DNA of 64,000 nt, taken from the NCBI RefSeq assembly GCF_040364665.1, contig NZ_BAABWX010000001.1:1240001-1304000 (forward strand), given 5' to 3'. The translations under genes were made by a program, and so were the position numbers. Each line of letters starts with the position of its first letter. Position 1 is the stretch's first letter. Positions 44,219-51,970 of the stretch are shown piece after piece. This DNA comes from Cognatishimia sp. WU-CL00825. GTDB taxonomy: Bacteria > Pseudomonadota > Alphaproteobacteria > Rhodobacterales > Rhodobacteraceae. A model generated the notes under the pieces. The model was not told the origin of the DNA. It ran no database searches and saw nothing but the letters and a program-made list of their open reading frames with translations.

Positions 44219-44621
44219 GATCTAAAGCCTTCCCTGCTGTTGCTCGATGTCATCCAGCATGGCACAGCCCACGGATTGCGAAAGCCACAGGCAACAAACG
44301 CAGTTATTTCGGCAAGGCTTTGCGCAGAGCGTGTCAGGCCAGGGAATGAAATTGCAGACGGTTCGGAGGGGACATCGCCAAACCGTCTGCAGGGGGAAGG
44401 GTAACGGAATACTCTGTTACAGGCGACCACGGAGGGATATGTGATCGCCATGGGTGCACTATCTTTGCGTGCATCGCGAAAGACAAGCGCACCCGTGGCT
44501 TGAAGAATTGCGCCAGCCAAAACCTGCCCAAACCCTGTAGGCGTCGGCAAATACATGCCAGTTACGCGACAGGCCCCGCCCTTTTTTGTAAGGCGATAAG
44601 CGATATTTGGCTGACAATTCC
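44219..44621. other. 403-base gap with a row of hairpins
   Basis: No convincing gene. Its core (44353-44498) holds four stem-loops in a row, described separately. An open frame on the minus strand covers the whole gap but overlaps neighbouring genes and lacks a start with a ribosome binding site. Confidence 0.5.
44353..44498. ncRNA. Candidate structured RNA: four consecutive stem-loops
   Basis: Stem 1: TGCAGACGGTT (44353-44363) with AACCGTCTGCA (44381-44391), 11 perfect pairs. Stem 2: GTAAC (44401-44405) with GTTAC (44416-44420). Stem 3: GGCGACCAC (44422-44430) with GTGATCGCC (44441-44449), one mismatch. Stem 4: CCATGGGTGC (44448-44457) with GCACCCGTGG (44489-44498), with an inner stem 44462-44469 with 44475-44483. 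Stems 3 and 4 share two bases and could be alternatives. Strand not known; on the minus strand it would be the leader of the lipoprotein gene at 44009. Confidence 0.4.
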
Positions 44622-44984
44622 TCATTGCCAGTCATCGTCCGTTTCAAAGGCTTCCGGAAAGGACGCCCGCGCGACATTTTCATTGATCACCATGACCGCG
44701 TCATAGCTTGTGGGGTCAAAACCCTCCTCGACCGCAACCACTTCGCGGCCAAACAGCCAGCTCAGGCGGCCCGCGTCCAGATTGCCGCGTTCAAACGGCT
44801 GATCGCCAAAGCATTCCCACAGGGCTTTCATAAAAGCCGCGTCCGCACGCCGATCCGCTGGGCGACGGTCCTTAAACCGCTCACGACGCGTGACGGCTGT
44901 CGCCCCTTTGGGATTTGGGCGACGAATGACAAATTGAAAATCCGAACCCGGCAAACGCCCCGGGAAACCACGATGCTTGATCAT
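44622..44984 (-). CDS. Hypothetical protein in the pcc block
   Basis: 120 residues starting MIKHRGFPGRLPGSDFQFVI. Basic first half (RRERFKDRRPADRRADAAF) and an acidic second half ending FPEAFETDDDW; no signal peptide or membrane segment. I recognise no family. Position between the two carboxylase subunit genes suggests, but does not show, a role in propionate metabolism. Confidence 0.75.
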   Translation of the reverse strand: MIKHRGFPGRLPGSDFQFVIRRPNPKGATAVTRRERFKDRRPADRRADAAFMKALWECFGDQPFERGNLDAGRLSWLFGREVVAVEEGFDPTSYDAVMVINENVARASFPEAFETDDDWQ

Positions 44985-45047
44985 GCCGCAACCCCCCGGA
45001 TGTCAGAGGTGCGGGATTGGGCAGACGTGAAAGCCTGCCCAAGATAC

Positions 45048-45191
45048 TTATTTATATTTGCCGGTGTGCATTGGCTCTGTCGAGATCGGCTCTGGATCAA
45101 CAACAACATATTCTTCAACAGGCTCTTGGGCGCAGGCTGCGACCAGAACAACAAGGCCAACGGCCAAAACGGTTTTGATGCTCTTAGACAT
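45048..45191 (-). CDS. Very small lipoprotein (47 residues)
   Basis: Starts MSKSIKTVLAVGLVVLVAAC with a clear lipobox (LVAAC, Cys20) and a strong GGAGAG ribosome binding site on the minus strand. The mature peptide is 28 residues, acidic (EPVEEYVVVDPEP) and ends GKYK. Too short for usual gene-calling thresholds. Its stop lies 63 bases before the start of the 120-residue gene. The 214 bases upstream of it, up to 45406, show no further gene. Confidence 0.75.
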   Translation of the reverse strand: MSKSIKTVLAVGLVVLVAACAQEPVEEYVVVDPEPISTEPMHTGKYK

Positions 45192-45405
45192 CTTTCTCTC
45201 CTAAATTTATTTTCAATAGAAACAGGGCCAGTTTGCCCTGCCTGCCTCTTTGTTAGGTACGAGGTATCTCGGGTGTACCCATGGGGCAGATTAAGAGAAT
45301 TGGATGCAAAAAGAAACGCATAGCCCCCAAAGCCCAACTCATGTGGCTTCAAAGACGCAAATTTCCGCCGAACAGCGCGCCATGGCGCAATATCTTGTGG
45401 GTACA

Positions 45406-45810
45406 TTAGAATCCCTCCCAGATGCAGATGTCAGTTTCGAGTGTGAATGCCTCGAAATACTGGGTCGCATCAGAGTTTGACACCCCAAAATCGGTTTCAC
45501 GGTCAGAAAGCGAAACTACGATGTGATCGATGTCTTTTGACTGCGCGCCAACCACGCGCCAAGCCAAATGATTACACAGTGCCTCAAAATCTCCCGCCAC
45601 ATCAGAATAGACGTGGTCCGGACGGGCAATGGCAGGCATCACAAACCGCAGCCGCAAAACCTGCGCCCCATCTGGCAATTGATCAACGCGTTTTTCTTGC
45701 AGTTGAACCGCATACCCAGAGGGCACAGCCAGGGTTTCCTCCAAAACCCCAGCCGTGGCCGCGCCCGCAAGGGCCCCTCCTATCGCGGCGTATTTCAACC
45801 AATTCGCCAT
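45406..45810 (-). CDS. DUF6497-family protein
   Basis: 134 residues from ATG 45810, directly after the upstream stop (TAA-A-ATG). N-terminal membrane or signal segment (YAAIGGALAGAATAGVL), then a domain with FVMPAIARPDHVYSDV, FEALCNHLAW, VVSLSDRETDFG, and the family-typical C-terminus ATQYFEAFTLETDICIWEGF. Function unknown. Confidence 0.85.
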   Translation of the reverse strand: MANWLKYAAIGGALAGAATAGVLEETLAVPSGYAVQLQEKRVDQLPDGAQVLRLRFVMPAIARPDHVYSDVAGDFEALCNHLAWRVVGAQSKDIDHIVVSLSDRETDFGVSNSDATQYFEAFTLETDICIWEGF

Positions 45811-45811
45811 T

Positions 45812-46162
45812 TTACACCTGGCCTGCAGCACGCGCGTAGTTGCTCCAGCGCGCGCGATTGCGCGGGTCCGCCAGAACTTCCGCTATCAAGGCGTCAACCG
45901 TGGGTTTGTGAAAGGTCGCCTCGATGCGACCGCCTGCAGTTACCCGCAAACCGGTGCCTGCCTGCACAACACAAACCACTGGGGAAAACCCGCGCAGCTT
46001 TTGCAACTTGCGCCACAGATCCTGACGCACTTGCTGGGCCACCTTCAAAACGCGGCCAGCAGGCAAGGTCGTTTCCGCACAGACATCAAAACGCACGGGC
46101 AGAACACGCGTCACCGTCACGCTGCCCTCATCGCGTAGAATATGCCAAGTGTTGCGTCCCAC
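45812..46162 (-). CDS. Hypothetical protein downstream of pccB
   Basis: 116 residues from GTG 46162, with AAAGGTGAG upstream. Ends one base before the DUF6497 gene start, so the two are coupled. Contains RVLPVRFDVCAETTLPAGRV and FSPVVCVVQAGTGLRV, short beta-rich stretches; no motif recognised. It begins 90 bases past pccB, after repeat element R4, whose 5' part lies at this gene's leader. Confidence 0.75.
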   Translation of the reverse strand: MGRNTWHILRDEGSVTVTRVLPVRFDVCAETTLPAGRVLKVAQQVRQDLWRKLQKLRGFSPVVCVVQAGTGLRVTAGGRIEATFHKPTVDALIAEVLADPRNRARWSNYARAAGQV

Positions 46163-46170
46163 ATCTCACC

Positions 46171-46240
46171 TTTGTTCTTGATCCAAATACCCTTGGGGGA
46201 AAGCGAAACCCTGTTTCGCTGCGGGGGCAAACAGCCCCCG
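46171..46240 (-). repeat. Intergenic element R4 after pccB: GGGTATTT box plus two hairpins
   Basis: Reading away from the pccB stop on the minus strand: CGGGGGC/GCCCCCG stem (46222-46228 with 46234-46240), AGCGAAAC/GTTTCGCT stem (46202-46209 with 46213-46220), then GGGTATTTGGATC and AAGAACAAA (46192-46171). Same order as R1. It probably shapes the pccB mRNA end. Confidence 0.65.
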
Positions 46241-46251
46241 ACCACCCCCGC

Positions 46252-47784
46252 CTAAAGCGGAATGTTGTCGTGCTTTTTCCAAGGATTCTCGAGCTTCTTA
46301 TTGCGCAGGCTTGCAAAAGCCCGGCTGACACGGCGGCGGGTCGAATGCGGCATGATCACCTCATCGATAAAGCCGCGCTCGGCAGCAACAAACGGGTTAG
46401 CAAAGCGATCCTCGTAATCTTGCGTATGCTTGGCGATTTTCTCCGCATCCCCAAGATCCGCACGATGGATGATTTCCGTGGCTCCCTTGGCCCCCATCAC
46501 CGCAATTTCCGCCGTCGGCCAAGCATAATTGAAATCACCGCGCAGATGTTTGGACGCCATCACGTCATAGGCACCGCCATAGGCTTTGCGGGTGATCACC
46601 GTGACCTTTGGTACGGTGGCCTCGCCATATGCAAACAACAACTTGGCCCCATGTTTGATCACGCCGCCATATTCTTGTGATGTGCCCGGCAAAAACCCAG
46701 GAACATCCACAAGCGTCAGGATTGGGATCTCAAAACAATCACAAAATCGCACAAAGCGTGCGGCTTTACGGCTGCTGTCAATATCAAGACACCCCGCCAA
46801 AACCATTGGCTGATTGGCCACGACCCCAACGGTCTGTCCTTCAAGACGCATAAAACCGGTGATGATATTCTTGGCAAAATCTTCTTGGATTTCGTAAAAA
46901 TCACCCTCGTCGGCAATCTTCGCGATGAGTTCTTTCATGTCATAAGGGGTATTGGGGTTCTCTGGAACAATCGTGTCCAAACTCGCCTCCACGCGACCCG
47001 GCTCATCAAAAAACGGCCGCACCGGAGGTTTCTCGCGATTGTTCAATGGCAGGAAATCCACCAGACGCCGCACTTCTGCCAAGGCCTCGACATCGTTTTC
47101 AAATGCGCCATCGGCAACAGAAGATTTCTTGGTATGGGTAGAAGCCCCACCCAATTCCTCTGCGGTCACCACTTCGTTGGTCACTGTTTTGACGACGTCC
47201 GGACCGGTGACAAACATGTAAGATGTGTCTTTTACCATAAAGATGAAATCTGTCATCGCAGGTGAATAAACCGCACCGCCCGCACAAGGGCCCATGATCA
47301 CGGAAATCTGCGGCACAACGCCCGAAGCCATGATATTGCGCTGAAACACTTCTGCATAGCCTGCCAAAGACGCCACACCCTCTTGGATACGCGCCCCGCC
47401 GGAATCATTGATGCCGATCACAGGCGCGCCATTCTGAATGGCCATATCCATGATCTTGCAAATCTTTTCAGCGTGGGTTTCAGACAGGGAACCGCCAAAC
47501 ACCGTAAAGTCCTGTGAGAACACATAGACCATGCGGCCATTAATCGTGCCCCAGCCGGTGATCACGCCATCACCAGCAGGCTTTTGCTCTTGCATGCCAA
47601 AGTCTGTACAGCGATGCGCTTTGAACATATCGAATTCTTCAAAGCTACCTTCGTCCAGCAACAATTCGACACGTTCCCGCGCGGTCAATTTGCCCTTGGC
47701 ATGCTGACTATCAATACGGCGCTGACCACCACCCAAACGCGCAACATCGCGGCGGCTCTCTAGCTCTTGAAGAATATCTTTCAT
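46252..47784 (-). CDS. pccB: Propionyl-CoA carboxylase, beta subunit
   Basis: 510 residues from ATG 47784 ([20 protein letters not shown]), GGGGA upstream; the longer frame to 47892 would absorb the regulatory sites. Carboxyltransferase with crotonase-like folds: [12 protein letters not shown], the [12 protein letters not shown] oxyanion region, [17 protein letters not shown] and [14 protein letters not shown]. Asp/Gly pattern at the acyl pocket fits propionyl-CoA. Preceded by a cluster of TGCAAA-type sites and divergent from the MFS gene. Confidence 0.97.
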   Translation of the reverse strand: MKDILQELESRRDVARLGGGQRRIDSQHAKGKLTARERVELLLDEGSFEEFDMFKAHRCTDFGMQEQKPAGDGVITGWGTINGRMVYVFSQDFTVFGGSLSETHAEKICKIMDMAIQNGAPVIGINDSGGARIQEGVASLAGYAEVFQRNIMASGVVPQISVIMGPCAGGAVYSPAMTDFIFMVKDTSYMFVTGPDVVKTVTNEVVTAEELGGASTHTKKSSVADGAFENDVEALAEVRRLVDFLPLNNREKPPVRPFFDEPGRVEASLDTIVPENPNTPYDMKELIAKIADEGDFYEIQEDFAKNIITGFMRLEGQTVGVVANQPMVLAGCLDIDSSRKAARFVRFCDCFEIPILTLVDVPGFLPGTSQEYGGVIKHGAKLLFAYGEATVPKVTVITRKAYGGAYDVMASKHLRGDFNYAWPTAEIAVMGAKGATEIIHRADLGDAEKIAKHTQDYEDRFANPFVAAERGFIDEVIMPHSTRRRVSRAFASLRNKKLENPWKKHDNIPL

Positions 47785-47845
47785 TCCGGTTCCCCTTGAA
47801 TTTCCCAGCACCATAGGGGCGACTGGGAAAATCCGGAAGTAAAAT

Positions 47846-47902
47846 TCGGCAAATTTGCAAATACATGCAAATGCAATGCTTGAATAATGCAAACTTGCTA
47901 AT
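47846..47902. promoter_or_regulatory. Cluster of ScfR/PccR-type half-sites upstream of pccB
   Basis: TCGGCAAA (47846-47853) adjoins TTTGCAAA (47854-47861), then CATGCAAA (47864-47871), AATGCAAAC (47886-47894) and TTGCTAAT (47895-47902). The known PccR operator of Rhodobacter sphaeroides is built of TTTGCAAA units, and a PccR-type gene lies 1.3 kb away. The same 190 bases serve the divergent MFS gene. Confidence 0.6.
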
Positions 47903-47974
47903 TTTGAACCGCTAAGTTCATTTTCTGTTTGGATTCTATAGACAGCTCAGAACACAGGCCCTAGCTATCTCAAT

Positions 47975-49189
47975 ATGACACAAAGCCAAACAGTTCGCTA
48001 TTTTGACAGCGCAACTCCACCGCATATTTCAACTCTGATCCTATTGGCCGGGGCTAGCGCTCTGACCATGAATATCTTTTTGCCCAGCCTGCCCGGCATG
48101 GCCGCATATTTTGAAACCGACTACCGGATCATGCAATTGTCGGTCGCGGTCTATCTGGGTTTCAGCGCGTTTCTGCAAATCATCATCGGCCCGATTTCTG
48201 ACAAAGTGGGCCGCCGACCCGTGATGCTCTGGGGCCTCGTGCTCTTCTTGATCGCCACTTTGGGCTGCATCTTTGCGCCAAACGCAACCGTATTTCTTGC
48301 ATTCCGAATGGCCCAAGCCGTAATGGCCATCGGCATGGTGCTGTCGCGCGCCGTGGTGCGCGATGTGTTTCCTTCAGACAAAGCCGCCTCAATGATTGGC
48401 TATGTCACCATGGGCATGTCGATTGTGCCCATGCTTGGGCCGGTTCTGGGCGGTGTCATCGAACAAAGCTTTGGATGGAAGGGTAATTTCTGGGTGCTAT
48501 TTAGTTTGGGCGCGCTGACGCTGGCAATTGTCTGGCGCGACGTGGGCGAGACCAAATCCTCCAGTGGCAAGACATTGATTGCCCAATTCAAGGAATATCC
48601 AGAGCTTTTGACCAGCCCGCGATTTTGGGGCTACACGCTGGCATCAGCCTTTGCTTCGGGCGCGTTCTTTGCCTACCTCGGCGGGGCACCTTTTGTGGGC
48701 ACTGAGCTGTTTGAAATGCGCCCTGCCGTTCTTGGGACCTATTTTGGCGCACCAGCTGTTGGCTACTTTTTTGGTAATATGATCACCGGGATCGTTTCTG
48801 CCCGCATCGGCATAAATCGCATGGTGTTTTGGGGATGTTTTGTGAATGCAGCAGGCATAGCAGCCTCGCTCATGGTATTTGAAATGGGGCTTGGTTCGCC
48901 GCTCAGCTTCTTTGGCTTTATGACGCTTGTCGGTCTGGGCAATGGCCTGGTGATCCCCAGCGCCACATCCGGAGCGCTCTCGGTGCGACCGCACCTTGCG
49001 GGAACAGCCTCCGGGCTAACTGGCGCAATGATGATCGGCATCGGTGCACTGCTGTCAGCTTTGGCCGGCGTCCTACTTACCCCTGACACTGGCGCATTCC
49101 CTCTTTTGTGGTTGATGTTCATCAGCTCTGTGCTTGGCATTATCTCAATCTGGTGGGTTGTTTGGCGCGAAAAACAGATCAGAGGCTAG
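47975..49189 (+). CDS. Bcr/CflA-family MFS exporter
   Basis: 404 residues, twelve membrane helices. Signature of the drug-proton antiporter family DHA1: LPGMAAYFETDYRIMQLSVAV and GPISDKVGRRPVMLWGL (motif A), RMAQAVMAIGMVLSRAVVRD (motif C-like Bcr/CflA block). Real substrate unknown. Divergent from pccB, and 58 bases before the pccR-type gene, so it lies inside the presumed propionate regulon. No clear ribosome binding site before ATG 47975. Confidence 0.92.
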   Translation: MTQSQTVRYFDSATPPHISTLILLAGASALTMNIFLPSLPGMAAYFETDYRIMQLSVAVYLGFSAFLQIIIGPISDKVGRRPVMLWGLVLFLIATLGCIFAPNATVFLAFRMAQAVMAIGMVLSRAVVRDVFPSDKAASMIGYVTMGMSIVPMLGPVLGGVIEQSFGWKGNFWVLFSLGALTLAIVWRDVGETKSSSGKTLIAQFKEYPELLTSPRFWGYTLASAFASGAFFAYLGGAPFVGTELFEMRPAVLGTYFGAPAVGYFFGNMITGIVSARIGINRMVFWGCFVNAAGIAASLMVFEMGLGSPLSFFGFMTLVGLGNGLVIPSATSGALSVRPHLAGTASGLTGAMMIGIGALLSALAGVLLTPDTGAFPLLWLMFISSVLGIISIWWVVWREKQIRG

Positions 49190-49199
49190 CCATCCGCAA

Positions 49200-49236
49200 T
49201 TTGCAAAGCTAAGCTAAAGCACTGCTAATTTGCAAA
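49200..49236 (+). promoter_or_regulatory. Two TTTGCAAA sites upstream of the pccR-type gene
   Basis: TTTGCAAA at 49200-49207 and at 49229-49236, with three GCTAA units between them. The second site overlaps the AAAGGA ribosome binding site, so binding there would block both transcription and translation: likely autoregulation. Confidence 0.6.
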
Positions 49237-49247
49237 GGACGGCACAA

Positions 49248-50648
49248 ATGGCCAGTCAAAAGCTCTATGCCGGAGCCAAACTACGCGAAATCAGAAACCG
49301 CGTGTCTCTGACACAAAAGGAATTTGCGCAAAAGCTCGGCATTTCCCTGCCTTACCTAAACCAGATGGAAAATAACAACCGACCAGTGTCCACCACGGTG
49401 GTTCTGGCGCTGGCCCAGGAATTCGGCGTTGATGTCACCGAGTTGTCTACCGGCGATTCCGAACGCATTGTTAGCGACCTGCGCGAAGCGCTCGCTGACC
49501 CTGTCTTAGCTGAAACCGAGGTGCCTCTGGCTGACCTCAGGCTATCTGCCTCTAACGCCCCGATGCTGGCGCATGCCTTTCTAAAGCTGCATCACGCCTA
49601 CCGTCAAACTCATGAACGTCTGGCCTCGTTGGACGAGGCCCTTGGTCGCCAAGATGTGAAAATGCAGCCCAGCCCCTGGGATGAAGTCCGTGATTTTTTC
49701 CACTATTGCGACAATTATATTGATGCGGTTGATCACGCCGCCGAAAACTTTGCAGTGCAGGCCCAAGACCACGGTGGCGTGCAAAACGCCGCAATTCGGG
49801 CGCTGACCCATATCGGGGTTACGGTAAAGATGGTTGATCAAGAAGTGCTGCGAAACTACGATCCGGCGACCAAAACCCTCTCGTTGTCCAATCGCAGCGC
49901 TGCTGAAACCCAAGCTTTCCAGTTATTGTTGCAAGTGGCTCTTCTACAAAGAAATTCCCTGTTGGAAGCCACGCTTGACCTGGCAAGATTTCAATCAGAC
50001 TCCGCACGTAATATCGCAAAGATCGGCTTGGCCAATTATTTCGCCGGGGCCGCCATGATGCCCTATGCAGCCTTCCTGAAAGCCGCGCAAGATTTGCGCC
50101 ACGATCTTGAACTCTTGGGTCGTCAATTTGGGGCCTCTATCGAACAAATCGCCCACCGGCTGTCGACTTTGCAGCGCCCCGGCAAGAAAGGCGTGCCATT
50201 CTTTTTCGTCCGGGTCGACCAAGCGGGCACAATCACCAAACGCCACTCCGCCACCCGGTTACAGTTTGCCCGATTTGGCGGGGCTTGCCCTTTGTGGAAC
50301 GTACATCGCGCCTTTGAAACGCCGGGCCATTTTCTGCGCCAGTTGGCAGAAACACCCGATGGGGTGCGCTATTTTTCTCTCGCCCGAGATATCTCCAAAT
50401 CTGGTGGTCACTACGGTGCCCCGGTGCGGCGTTATGCGATTGCCTTAGGATGTGAAATCAAACATGCTGACCAGCTGGTTTATGCCGACAATATGGATGT
50501 GACCAGCGCAGCGGCCTACCAACCGATCGGCATATCTTGTCGTATTTGCGAGCGGCCCAATTGCCATCAAAGATCTGTGCCTCCTCTGGAACGCAAACTG
50601 ACAATACATGAAAACACCCGCGGTGTGTTGCCCTATGAAGTTAGCTAA
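49248..50648 (+). CDS. pccR: Short-chain fatty acyl-CoA regulator (ScfR/PccR type)
   Basis: 466 residues from ATG 49248; AAAGGA upstream decides the start against a TTG at 49230. N-terminal XRE helix-turn-helix (LREIRNRVSLTQKEFAQKLG, SLPYLNQMENNNRPVS), a long middle domain of M78/DUF2083 type, and the family's Cys-rich C-terminal part (ISCRICERPNCHQRSVPPLE). ScfR proteins sense short acyl-CoAs and activate carbon assimilation genes; PccR of R. sphaeroides controls pccB. Position beside pccB and the TTTGCAAA sites supports that name here. Confidence 0.9.
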   Translation: MASQKLYAGAKLREIRNRVSLTQKEFAQKLGISLPYLNQMENNNRPVSTTVVLALAQEFGVDVTELSTGDSERIVSDLREALADPVLAETEVPLADLRLSASNAPMLAHAFLKLHHAYRQTHERLASLDEALGRQDVKMQPSPWDEVRDFFHYCDNYIDAVDHAAENFAVQAQDHGGVQNAAIRALTHIGVTVKMVDQEVLRNYDPATKTLSLSNRSAAETQAFQLLLQVALLQRNSLLEATLDLARFQSDSARNIAKIGLANYFAGAAMMPYAAFLKAAQDLRHDLELLGRQFGASIEQIAHRLSTLQRPGKKGVPFFFVRVDQAGTITKRHSATRLQFARFGGACPLWNVHRAFETPGHFLRQLAETPDGVRYFSLARDISKSGGHYGAPVRRYAIALGCEIKHADQLVYADNMDVTSAAAYQPIGISCRICERPNCHQRSVPPLERKLTIHENTRGVLPYEVS

Positions 50649-50672
50649 CTTTGCAATCATCAAATGCAAAGT
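50648..50672. repeat. Inverted repeat overlapping the pccR stop
   Basis: ACTTTGCA (50648-50655) and TGCAAAGT (50665-50672) are perfect arms around nine bases; they contain the same TTTGCA core as the regulator sites. Confidence 0.55.
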
Positions 50673-50807
50673 AATGAAATACGACGCGCGTCGCCAAAGT
50701 TTCCCCTTTGGTAGCAAACCCCGCTAACTATATGCTCGGGCTTTGGGCCAGTGTAGCTTCTTTCACCGTTCGATTGCCCTAACCAACGGATGTAATAAAG
50801 GCATCAG

Positions 50808-51644
50808 ATGTTTCGTATATTTGCGCTTTTGATTGTGGGCTTTTTCGGTGTCGCCAGCTTAGGGAGCTATGCAGAACGTTGGCTGCTCTATCCGTTTGAC
50901 AGCGCTCGCATAGCTCCGGGATCCGTTGGCCTAAACGCCGTCAGCGAACAGATCATGACCATCAAGGGTACCCAATTGGTGGTGTGGACAGCCCCTCCCA
51001 AACGCGGCAAACCTATCATTTTGTATTTCCACGGCAACGCCGGAAATCTAGCCAATCGTGCTGGCCGTTTTCAGCGGTTCCTGGATCGCGGCTATGGTTT
51101 GGTCGCCCCGGCCTATCGTGGCAGTTCAGGCAGCAAAGGTACGCCCGACCAAGACATCCTAACGCAAGATGCGACCACCATTGCCATGCAGCTTGCCACC
51201 CGCACTGCGGCCTTTGCCGACTTCGCGCCCAAATCCCCGATCGTGATCTATGGCGAAAGCCTAGGCACCGCCGTATCAATTCAGGTGCTAAACGCCAAGA
51301 GCATCGGACATAACCAGCATATTTCTGCAGTGGTTTTAGAAGCGCCGTTTACCTCACTAAAAGACCTAGCCGCAGAGCATTATTCATCTTTTGCGGCGCT
51401 TGCCGACAGTTTGGACAGTCAGTGGCGATCCATCGACGTCGCCCCGCTTGCGCTGTCTTCACCGCTGTTGGTGATACATGGCACAAACGACACGTTGATC
51501 CCCATCAGCCAGGGTCGACGCATTTTTCAAGCCGCCCCCACCCGTTCAAAACAATTTATTGCCGTCAAAGGCGCGGGACACACGGATTTGTGGCGCAGCG
51601 ATGTTCTGCCGCGCCTTTGGTCCTTTATCGACAAGGTCTTATGA
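50808..51644 (+). CDS. Alpha/beta hydrolase, membrane-anchored (ABHD13/BEM46-like)
   Basis: 278 residues. One N-terminal hydrophobic segment (FRIFALLIVGFFGVASLG), then a hydrolase fold: oxyanion region LYFHGNAGNLANRAGRF, nucleophile elbow YGESLGTAVS, Asp in VIHGTNDTLIPISQG, and His in GAGHTDLW. The HGNAGN motif marks the BEM46/ABHD13-17 group of membrane-associated esterases or thioesterases. Substrate unknown. Its stop overlaps the opposite YdcH gene by six bases. Confidence 0.93.
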   Translation: MFRIFALLIVGFFGVASLGSYAERWLLYPFDSARIAPGSVGLNAVSEQIMTIKGTQLVVWTAPPKRGKPIILYFHGNAGNLANRAGRFQRFLDRGYGLVAPAYRGSSGSKGTPDQDILTQDATTIAMQLATRTAAFADFAPKSPIVIYGESLGTAVSIQVLNAKSIGHNQHISAVVLEAPFTSLKDLAAEHYSSFAALADSLDSQWRSIDVAPLALSSPLLVIHGTNDTLIPISQGRRIFQAAPTRSKQFIAVKGAGHTDLWRSDVLPRLWSFIDKVL

Positions 51645-51881
51645 AGCGGTGCTTAGCACGCGATAGATTTCGTCCTTAAGCGCGCCACGTTTTTTGCGCA
51701 AGTCAGTCTCAGCGCTCTCGTTCATCGGCTCTACATTGGTTTCCGCGCGATGAATGTCGCGATTAACCTGATGATACTCATCAGACAGCCGCGCGAAATG
51801 CGCATCCGTTTGCTTAAGCTCGCTCATTTTTTCGGCGTGCTCCGGAAATTCCTCGGCCAATTCATGTGGGGTATGAGACAT
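51639..51881 (-). CDS. YdcH-like (DUF465) small protein
   Basis: 80 residues, all helical, with the DUF465 pattern: DAHFARLSDEYHQVNRDIHR and LRKKRGALKDEIYRVL. Small cytoplasmic protein of unknown role, often encoded near stress or envelope genes. Overlaps the hydrolase stop tail to tail. Confidence 0.9.
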   Translation of the reverse strand: MSHTPHELAEEFPEHAEKMSELKQTDAHFARLSDEYHQVNRDIHRAETNVEPMNESAETDLRKKRGALKDEIYRVLSTAS

Positions 51882-51970
51882 TTTGCGCTCCTTTGCTCGT
51901 GTTCAAACAAAGGATAAACCTTTTCAATTTCCGCCCACTTTGACCGGGATCAATTAGCTGATCAAAAGCG

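Noticed and set aside
44219..44621. Cobalamin riboswitch near the B12-dependent mutase block
   Set aside because: The hairpin region lacks the conserved B12-box sequence, and it is not upstream of mcm.
43873..44625. Minus-strand open frame covering the whole gap and the lipoprotein gene
   Set aside because: Overlaps pccA and the lipoprotein gene in other frames, and has no good start. Its last 45 codons look mildly coding-like, but no start could be assigned.
45304..45480. Plus-strand frame of 58 codons starting MQKETHSPQ
   Set aside because: Overlaps the 3' end of the DUF6497 gene for 75 bases and has a poor ribosome binding site; no family match recognised.
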